Shown here one piece after another: positions 19,595 to 28,854 of a stretch of 64,000 bases of DNA. Both the position numbers and the translations under genes were made by a program. The notes beneath the pieces are model-generated. The model was given only the letters and a program-made list of their open reading frames with translations. It had not been told where the DNA came from and searched no databases. Position 1 is the first letter of the stretch. Each line of letters opens with the position of its first letter. Source of the stretch: Streptococcus parasanguinis (GTDB lineage: Bacteria; Bacillota; Bacilli; Lactobacillales; Streptococcaceae); the NCBI RefSeq assembly GCF_019929185.1, contig NZ_JAHZPC010000002.1, forward strand, positions 186,001 through 250,000. Direction: 5' to 3'.

Positions 19595-20917
19595 TCAATC
19601 AAAGAAATGCGTGATTTTACGGATTTTCTTCACTTGTTTGACCGAAGCCTTCATCATCTTCACAGATCCATTGACCGGAAGAGCAATCACCTTGGTCGGG
19701 ATTTTCACAATGGTCTTAGACATCCGCTTAACCCGGCTTTGCTCAGGATTCAAATCATTTGAAAAGTCTTTAGAAATGATTTTATCCAGGTAAAATTCGT
19801 AGACCCGACGACCAAAGGTTGCTGCAGAAATATCATCAATCTTTTCTGCCCACTTGGTCTCATCGATTGGAGGCATCTCCTCAATCGCTTCAAGAATCGC
19901 TTGTGCCAGATCGCTCTCTTCATAAAAGAGCTTTCCAAACATAGGGTCATCAATCACATGATCGAGATAAGGATTGCCATGAGCGATGATCGGGGTACCA
20001 CTTGCAATACTCTCTAAATAAGTCAACCCTTGCGTCTCACTCGTTGAAGCTGAAATAAAGAAGTCAGCCGCCTTATAGTAGAGAGCTGTCTCATTTGGTG
20101 GGATCATCCCTGTAAAGACAACCGCATCTGAAATCCCCAGTTTCGCCGCTTGTTTTTTCAAATCATCCAAATAAGGACCATCTCCAGCCACGATCAACTT
20201 AACTTTTGGATTGACCTTGAGGACATCAGGAAGGGCCGCAATAACAGCCTGAATATTCTTTTCATAAGAAACCCGCGACAGACTCAGTAAAAGCGTTTCA
20301 TCTTCTGCGACTTCATATTTTTCACGAAGGGCTGCTGTCTCTGTCGGAGTGATTTCTGGCCGGTCAAACTTGGCCAAATCAATCCCTGTCGGAATAATGC
20401 GTTTTTCTGCCTTGACCTTGTACTTTTGGAGCAAGTCATAGACGATCTCACTTGGACAGATCACTCCATCCAGATCATTCATATAACTTCTCACAATGTA
20501 TTTGACCATACTTGGGCGAATGACCATGCCTCTTGCAATATAGCGGACATAGTCCTCATACTGGGTATGGTAGGTATGAATGACTGGAATCCGCAATTCG
20601 CGTCCAATCCACACTCCCAAAAGGCCCAGTGAAAACTCAGTCTGGGTATGGATAATATCCAGCTGGTATTGCTTGGCAATGGCAAGCGCCTTTGAGAATC
20701 CACGATAAGCAACGCGGCGGTCCTTAAAGGCGAAGAAAGGCACACTTGGAATCCGAATGATCTGCCAATCTTCATATCGGTTGACATCTTTATCCGTTGT
20801 CGTAAAGATAAAGACTGTGTGACCCAATTTTTCTAATTCTGTTTTGAGCGTCCGAATACTGGTCGCCACTCCCGAAACTTGCGGGAAATAGGTATCTGTA
20901 AATAACCCTACACGCAT
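19595..20917 (-). CDS. GT4 glycosyltransferase, probable diacylglycerol 3-glucosyltransferase
   Basis: A 440-residue GT-B-fold enzyme. The N-terminus MRVGLFTDTYFPQVSG and the later motif SETQGLTYLESIASGTP are typical of GT4 enzymes making monoglucosyl-diacylglycerol. It directly follows a CpoA homologue (1-base gap). By family knowledge, this pair makes the membrane glycolipids glucosyl- and galactosylglucosyl-diacylglycerol, and glycolipid also anchors lipoteichoic acid. The C-terminus is basic and probably membrane-associated. The exact sugar specificity is inferred from neighbours. Confidence 0.82.
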   Translation of the reverse strand: MRVGLFTDTYFPQVSGVATSIRTLKTELEKLGHTVFIFTTTDKDVNRYEDWQIIRIPSVPFFAFKDRRVAYRGFSKALAIAKQYQLDIIHTQTEFSLGLLGVWIGRELRIPVIHTYHTQYEDYVRYIARGMVIRPSMVKYIVRSYMNDLDGVICPSEIVYDLLQKYKVKAEKRIIPTGIDLAKFDRPEITPTETAALREKYEVAEDETLLLSLSRVSYEKNIQAVIAALPDVLKVNPKVKLIVAGDGPYLDDLKKQAAKLGISDAVVFTGMIPPNETALYYKAADFFISASTSETQGLTYLESIASGTPIIAHGNPYLDHVIDDPMFGKLFYEESDLAQAILEAIEEMPPIDETKWAEKIDDISAATFGRRVYEFYLDKIISKDFSNDLNPEQSRVKRMSKTIVKIPTKVIALPVNGSVKMMKASVKQVKKIRKITHFFD

Positions 20918-20918
20918 C

Positions 20919-21917
20919 TTACATCTCCAAAACTGTTTGATAGGCTTCGACCAATTGATAAGCCACTAAGTCGATCGAACGACTTTCAGCGACCTTGTAG
21001 CCCGCCTCCCGCTTGTCTACTTGACCGTTCAAGACCTTGTTCAAGGAATCCACAAATTCGTCTACATTATGGCACAATTCAGAAGACGTCTCGTCGATCC
21101 AGCCATTGTATACTGGAATATCCCGCAAGACCGTGTGCTGATGACTGGCCAAGGCTTCCAAAACAACGATTCCTTCTGTTTCTTCATAAGATGGGAAGAA
21201 GAAAGCATCTGAACCCGTCATGGCCCCTTGGAAGACCGCTCCCTTGAAGTAGCCAGGGAATTCCACATTACTCGGATGATCCTTTTCCACGATACGACGA
21301 ATCTTACGCGGAATGATCCATTTGTTGATAGAACCTAGCCAAATAAAGCGAACATCCGGCATGCGACGGGCCACTTCTACGAAATCTTCAATCCCTTTGC
21401 GTTTAAAATAAAGCCCTGCACAGATGACAACTTTCTGGCCTTCTTGGATATTAAAATGCTTGCGAAAGACTTCTTCTTTTTTCGGATCCTTCTTGTATTT
21501 TTCCAAATCAATCCCATTGGAAACCGCGATAATCGGTGTGGTCACCCCATAAGACTGAATCAGGTGTTTGGAATACTCAGATGGCGTGATCACATAGTCT
21601 GCCTTTTGGTACATGTGAGCCAAATACTTTCCAAACAAGGGCGCAAAAAAGTTAGACCCGATAAAGGAATTTTCAAAATCCTCACGGGTTGAATGGCCAT
21701 GCATGATGACTTTCTTTCCACGACGCTTTGCTGCATGGAGCAAAAGGAAACTCCGTGGGCCATAGGTATTGATATGCACCACATCATAATCTCCTAAAAT
21801 ATCTGTCGTATACGGAATCCCAGCCAAATCCAGCGCATGCATTTGATGCTGCAAGGCTCGACCAATTCCTGATTTTTGTAAGACGGATTTTCCTTCTAAA
21901 TACAGTAAAACTTTCAT
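20919..21917 (-). CDS. cpoA: Glycolipid galactosyltransferase CpoA-like
   Basis: A 332-residue GT4 enzyme resembling pneumococcal CpoA, which adds galactose to glucosyl-diacylglycerol; cpoA mutants were found as beta-lactam-resistant isolates. Visible features are MKVLLYLEGKSVLQKSGIGR at the start, HINTYG, GHSTREDFENSFIGSN, and the nucleotide-sugar motif PSYEETEGIVVLEA near the C-terminus. ATG 21917 is preferred over 21953 because AGAAGG precedes it and homologues start there. It is the first gene of the two-gene glycolipid unit. Confidence 0.85.
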   Translation of the reverse strand: MKVLLYLEGKSVLQKSGIGRALQHQMHALDLAGIPYTTDILGDYDVVHINTYGPRSFLLLHAAKRRGKKVIMHGHSTREDFENSFIGSNFFAPLFGKYLAHMYQKADYVITPSEYSKHLIQSYGVTTPIIAVSNGIDLEKYKKDPKKEEVFRKHFNIQEGQKVVICAGLYFKRKGIEDFVEVARRMPDVRFIWLGSINKWIIPRKIRRIVEKDHPSNVEFPGYFKGAVFQGAMTGSDAFFFPSYEETEGIVVLEALASHQHTVLRDIPVYNGWIDETSSELCHNVDEFVDSLNKVLNGQVDKREAGYKVAESRSIDLVAYQLVEAYQTVLEM

Positions 21918-21973
21918 ACCTTCTATTATACCGAAATAAAGAGTGCCCAGCAAGTCTCTACCTGTTCGCAGTA

Positions 21974-22011
21974 TAAAAAAAGAGGCTAGAACAGTTCTGT
22001 TCTAGCCTCTT
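21974..22011 (-). terminator. ccpA terminator
   Basis: AAGAGGCTAGAACAG pairs with CTGTTCTAGCCTCTT, a stem of about 15 bp, followed by Ts on the minus strand (A-run at 21974-21980). Confidence 0.85.
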
Positions 22012-22059
22012 AGACTAGTAGACACGTCTTCCCAAGTCGAGACTCTAGTCTACTAATCC

Positions 22060-23064
22060 TTATTTTTTGGTCGTTCCACGTTGGTTGATCGTATGAGACA
22101 ACAGTACTTCGCGTTCTTCCAACTCTTCTTTGTGCATGATCTTGGTCAACATGCGCATACTGATCGCACCAAGGTCATACAAAGGTTGGCCAATCGTTGA
22201 TAGATTTGGACGCGTGTAACGAGTTACTTGTGAATCATCACTAGTAATGATTTCAAAGTCTTCTGGTACTTTGATACCGTGATCAGACAAGCCGTTCAAG
22301 AGACCTGCAGCCAATTCATCACCTGTCACAAAAGCAGCTGTTGCTTTTGACGCAATGATGCGTTCTGCCAAGTTGTAACCTTCATCATAACGGTACTTGG
22401 ATTCAAAGACAAGTCCTTCGCTATAGCTCAATTTTTTCGCTTTCAAAGCTTCTTTGTAGCCCGCCAAACGGATTTTTCCATTGATATCATCCACCAATGG
22501 GCCGCTTACAAAAGCAATTTTCTTGTTGTGTTTTGCCAACTGTGTAACAGCATCAACGGTTGCTTGCTTGTAGTCAATATTGACACTTGGTAATTGGTGT
22601 TCAACATCTACTGTACCAGCAAGGACAACCGGCGTACGAGAGCGTGAAAATTCTGAGCGAATCTTTTCAGTCAAGTGATAGCCCATGAAAATGATCCCAT
22701 CCACTTGTTTTGAAAAGAGGTTATTTACCACTGAAACTTCTTTGTCATCGTCTTCATCGCTATTTGCAAGAACAATATTGTACTTGTACATTTCAGCAAT
22801 GTCATCGATCCCCTTAGCCAATGTAGAGAAATAGCTATTCGTGATGTTTGGAATCACAACACCGACTGTTGTGGTTTTCTTGCTAGCAAGACCACGCGCA
22901 ACAGCATTTGGACGGTAATCCAAGCGTTCGATCACTTCTAAAACTTTTTTACGTGTATTTTCTTTAACGTTTTTATTTCCATTTACTACACGACTAACGG
23001 TTGCCATTGAAACCCCTGCTTCACGGGCGACATCATAAATTGTAACTGTATCGTCTGTATTCAT
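22060..23064 (-). CDS. ccpA: Catabolite control protein A
   Basis: The LacI-family master regulator of carbon catabolite repression, acting with HPr-Ser-P on cre sites. The N-terminal helix-turn-helix is VTIYDVAREAGVSMATVSRV, with the hinge helix near PNAVARGLASKK. A periplasmic-binding-like domain follows. The start at 23064 gives 334 residues, the usual length, with AAAGGAAA upstream; a 12-residue longer reading is unsupported. A cre-like site lies inside its own promoter, implying autoregulation. It is divergent from pepQ, as in other streptococci. Confidence 0.96.
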   Translation of the reverse strand: MNTDDTVTIYDVAREAGVSMATVSRVVNGNKNVKENTRKKVLEVIERLDYRPNAVARGLASKKTTTVGVVIPNITNSYFSTLAKGIDDIAEMYKYNIVLANSDEDDDKEVSVVNNLFSKQVDGIIFMGYHLTEKIRSEFSRSRTPVVLAGTVDVEHQLPSVNIDYKQATVDAVTQLAKHNKKIAFVSGPLVDDINGKIRLAGYKEALKAKKLSYSEGLVFESKYRYDEGYNLAERIIASKATAAFVTGDELAAGLLNGLSDHGIKVPEDFEIITSDDSQVTRYTRPNLSTIGQPLYDLGAISMRMLTKIMHKEELEEREVLLSHTINQRGTTKK

Positions 23065-23115
23065 AAGATTTCCTTTCATTGTTGAAAATTTCGTTTTCAC
23101 TCTCTAATTAATCCT

Positions 23116-23144
23116 ATTTTATCACTTATTGTAAACACTTTCAA
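23116..23144 (-). promoter_or_regulatory. ccpA promoter with an embedded cre site
   Basis: On the minus strand: -35 TTGAAA (23139-23144), 17-base spacer, -10 TAAAAT (23116-23121). The plus-strand sequence TGTAAACACTTTCA (23130-23143) matches the cre consensus TGWNANCGNTNWCA at every fixed position but one (A for G). It overlaps the -35 and spacer, a position that would block RNA polymerase. Confidence 0.7.
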
Positions 23145-23170
23145 GCATTTTGGTAAAATTTTGTAAACTC

Positions 23171-23199
23171 TTGCTTTTTTGGGGAAAATTTGACAAAAT
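23171..23199 (+). promoter_or_regulatory. Probable pepQ promoter
   Basis: TTGCTT (23171-23176), 17-base spacer, CAAAAT (23194-23199). The start codon is 25 bases downstream, with AGAAGG as ribosome binding site. Confidence 0.5.
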
Positions 23200-23224
23200 A
23201 GATCCATAGAAAGAAGGTAGCATT

Positions 23225-24307
23225 ATGTCTAAATTAGATCAAATCGTCGATTTTCTTGAAACTGAAAAAACAGATGTCGCTGTTGTATCCGATCCTGTCA
23301 CCATCAATTACCTGACTGGATTTTACAGTGATCCCCACGAACGCCAACTCTTCTTGTTCGTCTATACAGACCACGAACCCCTTCTCTTCGTTCCTGCACT
23401 TGAAGTGGAACGGGCGACTGCAGTTGTCGATTTCCAAGTAGTTGGCTATGTAGATTCGGAAAACCCTTGGGAAAAGATTAAAGGGGCTATCGCTAAACCA
23501 GATGCCAAAACTGTTGCACTTGAATATGATAACTTGATTCTGACCAAATACAATGGTTTGCGCACTGTCTTTGAAAAAGCGGAATTTACTAACTTAACAC
23601 CACGGATTAACCGCATGCGCTTGATCAAATCTGCTGATGAGATCCAAAAGATGTTGGTTGCCGGTCAATACGCAGATAAGGCTGTCAATATGGGTTTTGA
23701 CGCCATCTCACTGGATAAAACAGAAACCGATATCGTGGCAGAAATCGACTTTGGCATCAAACGCTTGGGCTATGAAATGAGCTTTGAAACTATGGTCTTG
23801 ACGGGGAATAATGCAGCTAACCCACACGGAATTCCTGGAAGCAATAAAGTCGAAAACAATGCTCTCTTGCTCTTTGACCTTGGCTGTATGGTGAATGGTT
23901 ATGCGTCAGATATGACTCGTACTGTTGCAGTTGGAAAACCTGATGATTTCAAAAAAGAAATCTACCACTTGACTTTAGAAGCTCAACAAGCAGCCATTGA
24001 CATGATCAAACCAGGTGTAACAGCACATGACGTAGACCGTGCTGCACGGAGCGTCATTGAAAAAGCTGGTTATGGTGAGTACTTCAACCACCGCCTCGGA
24101 CACGGGATCGGAATGGACGTGCATGAATTCCCTTCTATTATGGAAGGAAATGACATGGTACTTGAAGAAGGCATGTGCTTCTCAGTCGAACCAGGAATCT
24201 ATATTCCAGGTAAAGTCGGTGTCCGTATCGAAGATTGTGGGTACGTAACAAAAGACGGATTTGGACTCTTCACAGAAACCAGCAAAGACTTACTTTACTT
24301 TGACTAA
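23225..24307 (+). CDS. pepQ: Xaa-Pro dipeptidase
   Basis: A cytosolic metallopeptidase (M24B) that splits X-Pro dipeptides at the end of peptide use. It has 360 residues: a creatinase-like N-terminal domain, then the pita-bread catalytic domain. The five metal ligands are visible in FDLGCMVNGYASDMTRT (two Asp), GHGIGMDVHE (His), SVEPGIY (Glu) and VRIEDCGYV (Glu). Divergence from ccpA is a conserved Gram-positive arrangement, consistent with control by CcpA. Confidence 0.94.
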   Translation: MSKLDQIVDFLETEKTDVAVVSDPVTINYLTGFYSDPHERQLFLFVYTDHEPLLFVPALEVERATAVVDFQVVGYVDSENPWEKIKGAIAKPDAKTVALEYDNLILTKYNGLRTVFEKAEFTNLTPRINRMRLIKSADEIQKMLVAGQYADKAVNMGFDAISLDKTETDIVAEIDFGIKRLGYEMSFETMVLTGNNAANPHGIPGSNKVENNALLLFDLGCMVNGYASDMTRTVAVGKPDDFKKEIYHLTLEAQQAAIDMIKPGVTAHDVDRAARSVIEKAGYGEYFNHRLGHGIGMDVHEFPSIMEGNDMVLEEGMCFSVEPGIYIPGKVGVRIEDCGYVTKDGFGLFTETSKDLLYFD

Positions 24308-24363
24308 TCCTTTAGTCGTTTCAATATATAACAAACATCTTGTTTCGTTAATAACTATAAAAA

Positions 24364-24547
24364 ATGAGGCTGGGACAAAAGTCCTAGCCTCTTAATTATC
24401 TTTGGATTGTCGAGCAAGGCGCAGTAGTTGAGTGGGCCCTACTACGCTGATTTCATCAGCTTTTACAGCCCTACTCAACTGTGCGGAGGTGGGACGACGA
24501 AATCGATTTCTAACGAATTACCGATTTCTGTCCCACTCTCATTTTTC
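24364..24547 (+). repeat. A repeat, copy 2 (solitary)
   Basis: About 184 bp matching the reverse complement of 15412-15595 with roughly ten differences. It lies between convergent pepQ and the Rrf2 gene, with no B sequences around it. The first hairpin (GAGGCT/AGCCTC) follows pepQ, and the last (GTGGGAC/GTCCCAC then CTCATTTTTC) ends against the Rrf2 stop. It may serve as the terminator of both genes. The short open frame inside is not considered a gene. Confidence 0.85.
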
Positions 24548-24997
24548 TTATGAAACCGATTCGAGTTTCATTCTTTTCTGCGTATCTTCTACAACGTCTT
24601 TTAAAGTGGTTTGGGACATTTCTTTTTCCATAGCAGTCTGAATGTCCTCAAGCTTCCCATCTAAAACATTATGGATATTGTGGCCAATTGGGCAGGCTGG
24701 ACTCGGATTGTCATGAAAACCAAATAATTGACCTGTCGAACCTAAGCATTCTACTGCTTGATAGATATCCAGCAGGCTGATCTCATCGGCTGCTTTTGCA
24801 AGCTCAGCTCCGCCTGTCCCACGCGCTACATGAATCAATCCAGCTTTCTTCAACTGAGACAAGGTCTTTCGAATAATAACAGGGTTCACGCCGACACTTC
24901 CTGCCAAAAAATCACTGGTTACTTTTGTTTTCTCTCCTTGTAGAGCAATCATGATCAAGACATGAGTCCCAATGGTAAAGCGACTCGAAATTTGCAT
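24548..24997 (-). CDS. Rrf2 family transcriptional regulator
   Basis: A 149-residue Rrf2/IscR-type winged-helix regulator: MQISSRFTIGTHVLIMIAL at the start and NPVIIRKTLSQLKKAGLI as recognition helix. Only two cysteines are seen (VEC and PAC). The three-Cys cluster pattern of IscR is absent, so an IscR-like Fe-S sensor is doubtful. Start ATG 24997 follows AAAGGAG; a longer reading to 25045 is unsupported. Targets are unknown. Confidence 0.85.
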   Translation of the reverse strand: MQISSRFTIGTHVLIMIALQGEKTKVTSDFLAGSVGVNPVIIRKTLSQLKKAGLIHVARGTGGAELAKAADEISLLDIYQAVECLGSTGQLFGFHDNPSPACPIGHNIHNVLDGKLEDIQTAMEKEMSQTTLKDVVEDTQKRMKLESVS

Positions 24998-25073
24998 AAC
25001 TTCACTCCTTTCTACCCGTTTTTGAAGGTAGAGTCTATTGAACAACCGTCAAGGGACGACTTTCGTTATTCCT

Positions 25074-25101
25074 ATTATACTCTTTTCAGTTGTAATGTCA
25101 A
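25074..25101 (-). promoter_or_regulatory. Promoter of the Rrf2 gene
   Basis: On the minus strand: consensus -35 TTGACA (25096-25101), 16-base spacer, consensus -10 TATAAT (25074-25079). It lies just downstream of the metallophosphoesterase stop, so the Rrf2 gene has its own start. Confidence 0.8.
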
Positions 25102-25109
25102 CAGTTACA

Positions 25110-25952
25110 CTATTGGAAGAAGTCCTCTAACCAAGCATCGATTTCTCGATCATGACCTTCTCTCTGCTCAATCTCATGAAGAAGCTCATGATTGTGGGTA
25201 TGATGAATGCCATTGACCAAACTTTCATAATACACTTGGTAATAAGGAAGATGGAGGTCTTTTGCAAGTTTCAGTTCTTTTTGGACATCATAGTCCACCC
25301 GTCTAAAATCTACATCTTTTAACCCCATTTGATCAAATTCAAGAATAGCATACATGGCCCGAAGGTCCTTGCGAAGATTCTTTTCCAAAAAGAAAGGTTG
25401 ACCGATCGATCCAGGATTGATAATCAGTTCTCCTCCTGTCCCGTAGCGGAAAAACTGCTGGTGAATGTGTCCGTAGACTGCGATATCACAAGACGGGTTT
25501 GTCACCAAACGATCAAAATCCTTCTGCTCACCAATGTGGATCAATTCGCGACCCCAATTCTTATCAGGTAAGTGGTGGGTAATGCCGATCTTTAAACCTG
25601 CGATTTCTCTATGGACCTGCATGGGCGTTTTCTGCATGTCTTCAATTTCCTGGGGCGTGATTTCTTCAAGAATATATTGACACTGGCGCATGAGGTAGCG
25701 ATGACTGGGTCTGGTCTCATCCAACATCCCCCTCATAGCCCGCCAAAGACTATCCTCCCAGTTCCCAAGGACTTTGACCGTAATCGGTAACTCCTCTAAC
25801 AGCTCCAAGAGGTCCCGTCTCCCTGTCCCTGGCATCAAACTATCTCCCAAGAGCCAATATTCATCCACCTTGGCTTTTCGACTATCCTCTAGGACAGCTT
25901 CCAATGCTGTCGTATTTCCATGAATATCTGAAAGTAAAGCAATTTTAGTCAT
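25110..25952 (-). CDS. Calcineurin-like metallophosphoesterase
   Basis: A 280-residue phosphoesterase. The metal-site motifs in order are SDIHGNTTALEAV (residues 8-20), LGDSLMPG, GNWED (GNHE-like with Trp), THH and GHIHQQF, all characteristic of the calcineurin-like superfamily (YfcE/DR1281-like). The natural substrate is unknown. GAAGGAG precedes the ATG. Confidence 0.87.
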   Translation of the reverse strand: MTKIALLSDIHGNTTALEAVLEDSRKAKVDEYWLLGDSLMPGTGRRDLLELLEELPITVKVLGNWEDSLWRAMRGMLDETRPSHRYLMRQCQYILEEITPQEIEDMQKTPMQVHREIAGLKIGITHHLPDKNWGRELIHIGEQKDFDRLVTNPSCDIAVYGHIHQQFFRYGTGGELIINPGSIGQPFFLEKNLRKDLRAMYAILEFDQMGLKDVDFRRVDYDVQKELKLAKDLHLPYYQVYYESLVNGIHHTHNHELLHEIEQREGHDREIDAWLEDFFQ

Positions 25953-25986
25953 GATCTTCTCCTTCTCTCCATTATAACAAAGAGAA

Positions 25987-26016
25987 GAAAAACTTCCACC
26001 CTAAGGTGAAAGTTTT
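25987..26016 (-). terminator. Terminator downstream of the ABC permease
   Basis: On the minus strand AACTTTCACC-TTAG-GGTGGAAGTT is followed by TTTC. It lies about 100 bases past the permease stop. The intervening 26017-26117 shows only a small GAAGC/GCTTC dyad. Confidence 0.7.
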
Positions 26017-26117
26017 ATGAACATTCCATGCTACCAGAAATGAAAACTCAGGCTAGAAGCGGAAGCTTCGTCGTTGGATTTATCTTTTTCCAAAGAGTTG
26101 CTTAACGGCTTTGTATC

Positions 26118-28841
26118 TTAGTCTACTGATTTGAGGGCTTCGAGCATGTCTACTTTTCGAAGATAATGGTCAACATAAATTCCTAACAGGATCAAGAGAA
26201 GGAGCATTCCTCCGACAGGGAAGAGGAGCACGCCAAGTCCCACATGGGGATAAAAGAGAATGGCATCTGGTGCAATCATGGCAATGAGGAATTGATGAAG
26301 ATAATAACCACCCACTAATCCCATGAGGATCCCTATGATAGACAATAAGATGGTTTCGCGGTAAATATAGAGCGTCACTTCCTTATTATGGAATCCTAAG
26401 ACCTTAATGGTCGATAATTCACGGATCCGCTCTGCCACATTGATATTGGTTAAATTATACAAGATCACGATGGCTAGCAAGATCGATACGACTACTAGAA
26501 TCATCATAGTGGTGTCCAAGGATTTGGCAACTGAGTTAAAGAGGGAAATCATCGAAGCATTCTGACTAACTGCCTTCACAGCTGCAAGTGCCATCATGTC
26601 CCGACTGACAGTCTGCACTTTTCGTGTAGAAGGATTTCTCAACTGCACCAAATAGCTATTTGCTGAAGTCCGCTTTCCGTAGATTTTTTGGTAACTTGCC
26701 TGATCCATATAGACAAAATGGCCGACATAATTTTCAGTGATTCCCGCCACCTTAAAAGTATGACCATCAAAGGTCAGTCGATCACCGACTGTAACCTGGG
26801 CTAGTTGTGCTAGCTTACTACTGATGATGACCCCTTTCTTGAGAGACAAGGACTCTCCCTGCTTGAGAGAACGCAAGCTGACAAAGGGAGAAAAATCTGT
26901 ACGATCCGTTACCATCATCGTAATGGTCTGCTTGTCGCGTCCACCCTTTAAAGAATCTTCGATAACCTTACTATAGATGGCTCGATAATCTTTGATATCT
27001 GATTTTTCCAGACGATTGGTTAGTTGCTTGCTTTCTTGGCTTGATGCATTCGTTTTTTTGGCTACAATCAACTCATATGATAGGATCTCTTGAAATTGGC
27101 GTTTGGGAACCCCTCCTACAGAAGATTGAATCCCTAGCCCTGCAAAGAGGAGAGCAACAGAACCTGCCACTCCAAATATGGTCATCAGCATCCGTTGTTT
27201 GTAACGAAAGAGATTACGAGCAGTGACCTTGTGGGTGAAACTCAGACGCTTCCAAATAAACTGGAGACGCTCCAGGAAAATCTTCGAACCAGATACCGGT
27301 GGTTTGGGCAGTAATAACAGATTGGCTTCTTCTTTTAATTCCTTACGCGAAACCCAGTAAGCCGGAAGCACACTCGCGACGAAAGACAGTCCGAGCGCAA
27401 TCAGAGTCATATCCCCATAAAAATACTCTCTGCTCTCTCCAATCACCATCCCTTGCGTAATAATGTTGGAAATGATCCCCGATAGGAAATAATGGCCCAG
27501 CAGGGTTCCTAGAAGGGTCCCGATCGTCCCTGCAAAGAATCCATAGAGGACAAATTTGAGAATGATATCCTTGGTACGATAGCCCAGTGCCTTAAATATA
27601 CCTGCATTGGTCCGCTCTTCATCGACAAAGCGGGTCATCGTGGTAAAGGTCACCATGGCAGCTACCAGATAAAGAACGACTGGAAAAATATTTCCGACAG
27701 CAGAGATACTACTACTGGCATTGCTATACATCAGGTAACCTTGTCCACCTGGCATGGTCTTGCGGTCATAGACATGATAAGTTGGGATTTCCAGCTGATC
27801 TCGCTCGCTTTGGGCTTTTTTCAGCTCCTCCTCTTTTTTTGCGAGCTCCGATTCACCTGTAGTCCAGTCCTTCTTTTTCTGATCCAGTTGTTCTTTGGCT
27901 TGATGGAGCTTTTCTTGACTGGCTACTTGCTCTTTAGCTGGCAGAAATGGAGCTAATTTCTTGAGCTGGGCCTCCTGCAAGTCTAATTGTTTTTGAGCCT
28001 GATCGATCTGATTTTTAGCTGACTGGAGGGTTTCCTTGGCACGACTGAGTTCTTTCTGGCCTTTTTGAATCTGCCCATCCGCCTCCTGCTTGAGTCTTTG
28101 ATAGCGGGCCTTTCCATTGTCTTTCAGAAGTTTTTCTAACTCTTCTTGATGAGCTTTGAGCCCTTTTTGGTAGACTTGCGAAAAAGAATCTAAAGACTTC
28201 AGATCATCAAACTGGATCCGCGCCATCGCGGGAAGTTTAGTCGTAAAGACCTCTTTTGAAACTAGTGCATAGGCATCTAGATTTCCACTACCACTCATGG
28301 CAGTGCCTAAATTCTTTTGAGACCACATCTCAGAGGATTGAACAAAGCCAACAATGGTGAATTGCTTTCGCTTTATACTAGAGCGCGTTCCTGCCTTTTC
28401 TTCAAGTGTGAGGGTATCCCCTATCTGATAGCGATCCTCCCAAAAACTTGCTAGGACCAGTTCCCCTTCTTTTTTGGGCAGGTGCCCCTTGGTCACACGA
28501 AAGGAAGAAAGACTTTTTGGGACAGAAAACAGTCGAATTGCTTTTCCTGTTCCTTTCACAGTCAAATCCAGCAGGGAACCAAATTCGACACGCGCTCCTT
28601 TGACTCCTAAAAGTTCCTCTTGGTCTGCCTGATCTAATCCCAAGTCCCCCATGACAGCAAGATCTAGCATCTTTTGTTGCTGAATAAACTGGTTAGCCGT
28701 TCGGTGCATATTTGGAGTGGTCACCTTTAGACCTACCAAGGCCAAGCTTCCCAACAACATCAAGGTTAAGATGGAGAGAAAACGTCCTTTTGAATGTGTA
28801 AAGGAAGCAAATAGATCCTTCCAATAGACTTTTCGTTTCAT
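26118..28841 (-). CDS. FtsX/MacB-type ABC transporter permease
   Basis: A 907-residue large permease. There is an N-terminal membrane helix (about 16-38) and an extracytoplasmic domain with a Gln/Lys/Glu-rich coiled coil (about 230-345). Three helices follow (about 380-510), then a second FtsX domain with a helix near 550 and three C-terminal helices (about 770-890). This duplicated layout fits mechanotransmission-type systems that act on envelope or exported substrates; the substrate is unknown. The ATPase gene lies 13 bases upstream, so they form one unit. Confidence 0.87.
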   Translation of the reverse strand: MKRKVYWKDLFASFTHSKGRFLSILTLMLLGSLALVGLKVTTPNMHRTANQFIQQQKMLDLAVMGDLGLDQADQEELLGVKGARVEFGSLLDLTVKGTGKAIRLFSVPKSLSSFRVTKGHLPKKEGELVLASFWEDRYQIGDTLTLEEKAGTRSSIKRKQFTIVGFVQSSEMWSQKNLGTAMSGSGNLDAYALVSKEVFTTKLPAMARIQFDDLKSLDSFSQVYQKGLKAHQEELEKLLKDNGKARYQRLKQEADGQIQKGQKELSRAKETLQSAKNQIDQAQKQLDLQEAQLKKLAPFLPAKEQVASQEKLHQAKEQLDQKKKDWTTGESELAKKEEELKKAQSERDQLEIPTYHVYDRKTMPGGQGYLMYSNASSSISAVGNIFPVVLYLVAAMVTFTTMTRFVDEERTNAGIFKALGYRTKDIILKFVLYGFFAGTIGTLLGTLLGHYFLSGIISNIITQGMVIGESREYFYGDMTLIALGLSFVASVLPAYWVSRKELKEEANLLLLPKPPVSGSKIFLERLQFIWKRLSFTHKVTARNLFRYKQRMLMTIFGVAGSVALLFAGLGIQSSVGGVPKRQFQEILSYELIVAKKTNASSQESKQLTNRLEKSDIKDYRAIYSKVIEDSLKGGRDKQTITMMVTDRTDFSPFVSLRSLKQGESLSLKKGVIISSKLAQLAQVTVGDRLTFDGHTFKVAGITENYVGHFVYMDQASYQKIYGKRTSANSYLVQLRNPSTRKVQTVSRDMMALAAVKAVSQNASMISLFNSVAKSLDTTMMILVVVSILLAIVILYNLTNINVAERIRELSTIKVLGFHNKEVTLYIYRETILLSIIGILMGLVGGYYLHQFLIAMIAPDAILFYPHVGLGVLLFPVGGMLLLLILLGIYVDHYLRKVDMLEALKSVD

Positions 28842-28854
28842 GCTACCACCTCTT

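Noticed and set aside
24432-24641. Open frame of about 69 codons on the plus strand
   Set aside because: It begins inside the A repeat and runs into the antisense of the Rrf2 gene; no ribosome binding site.
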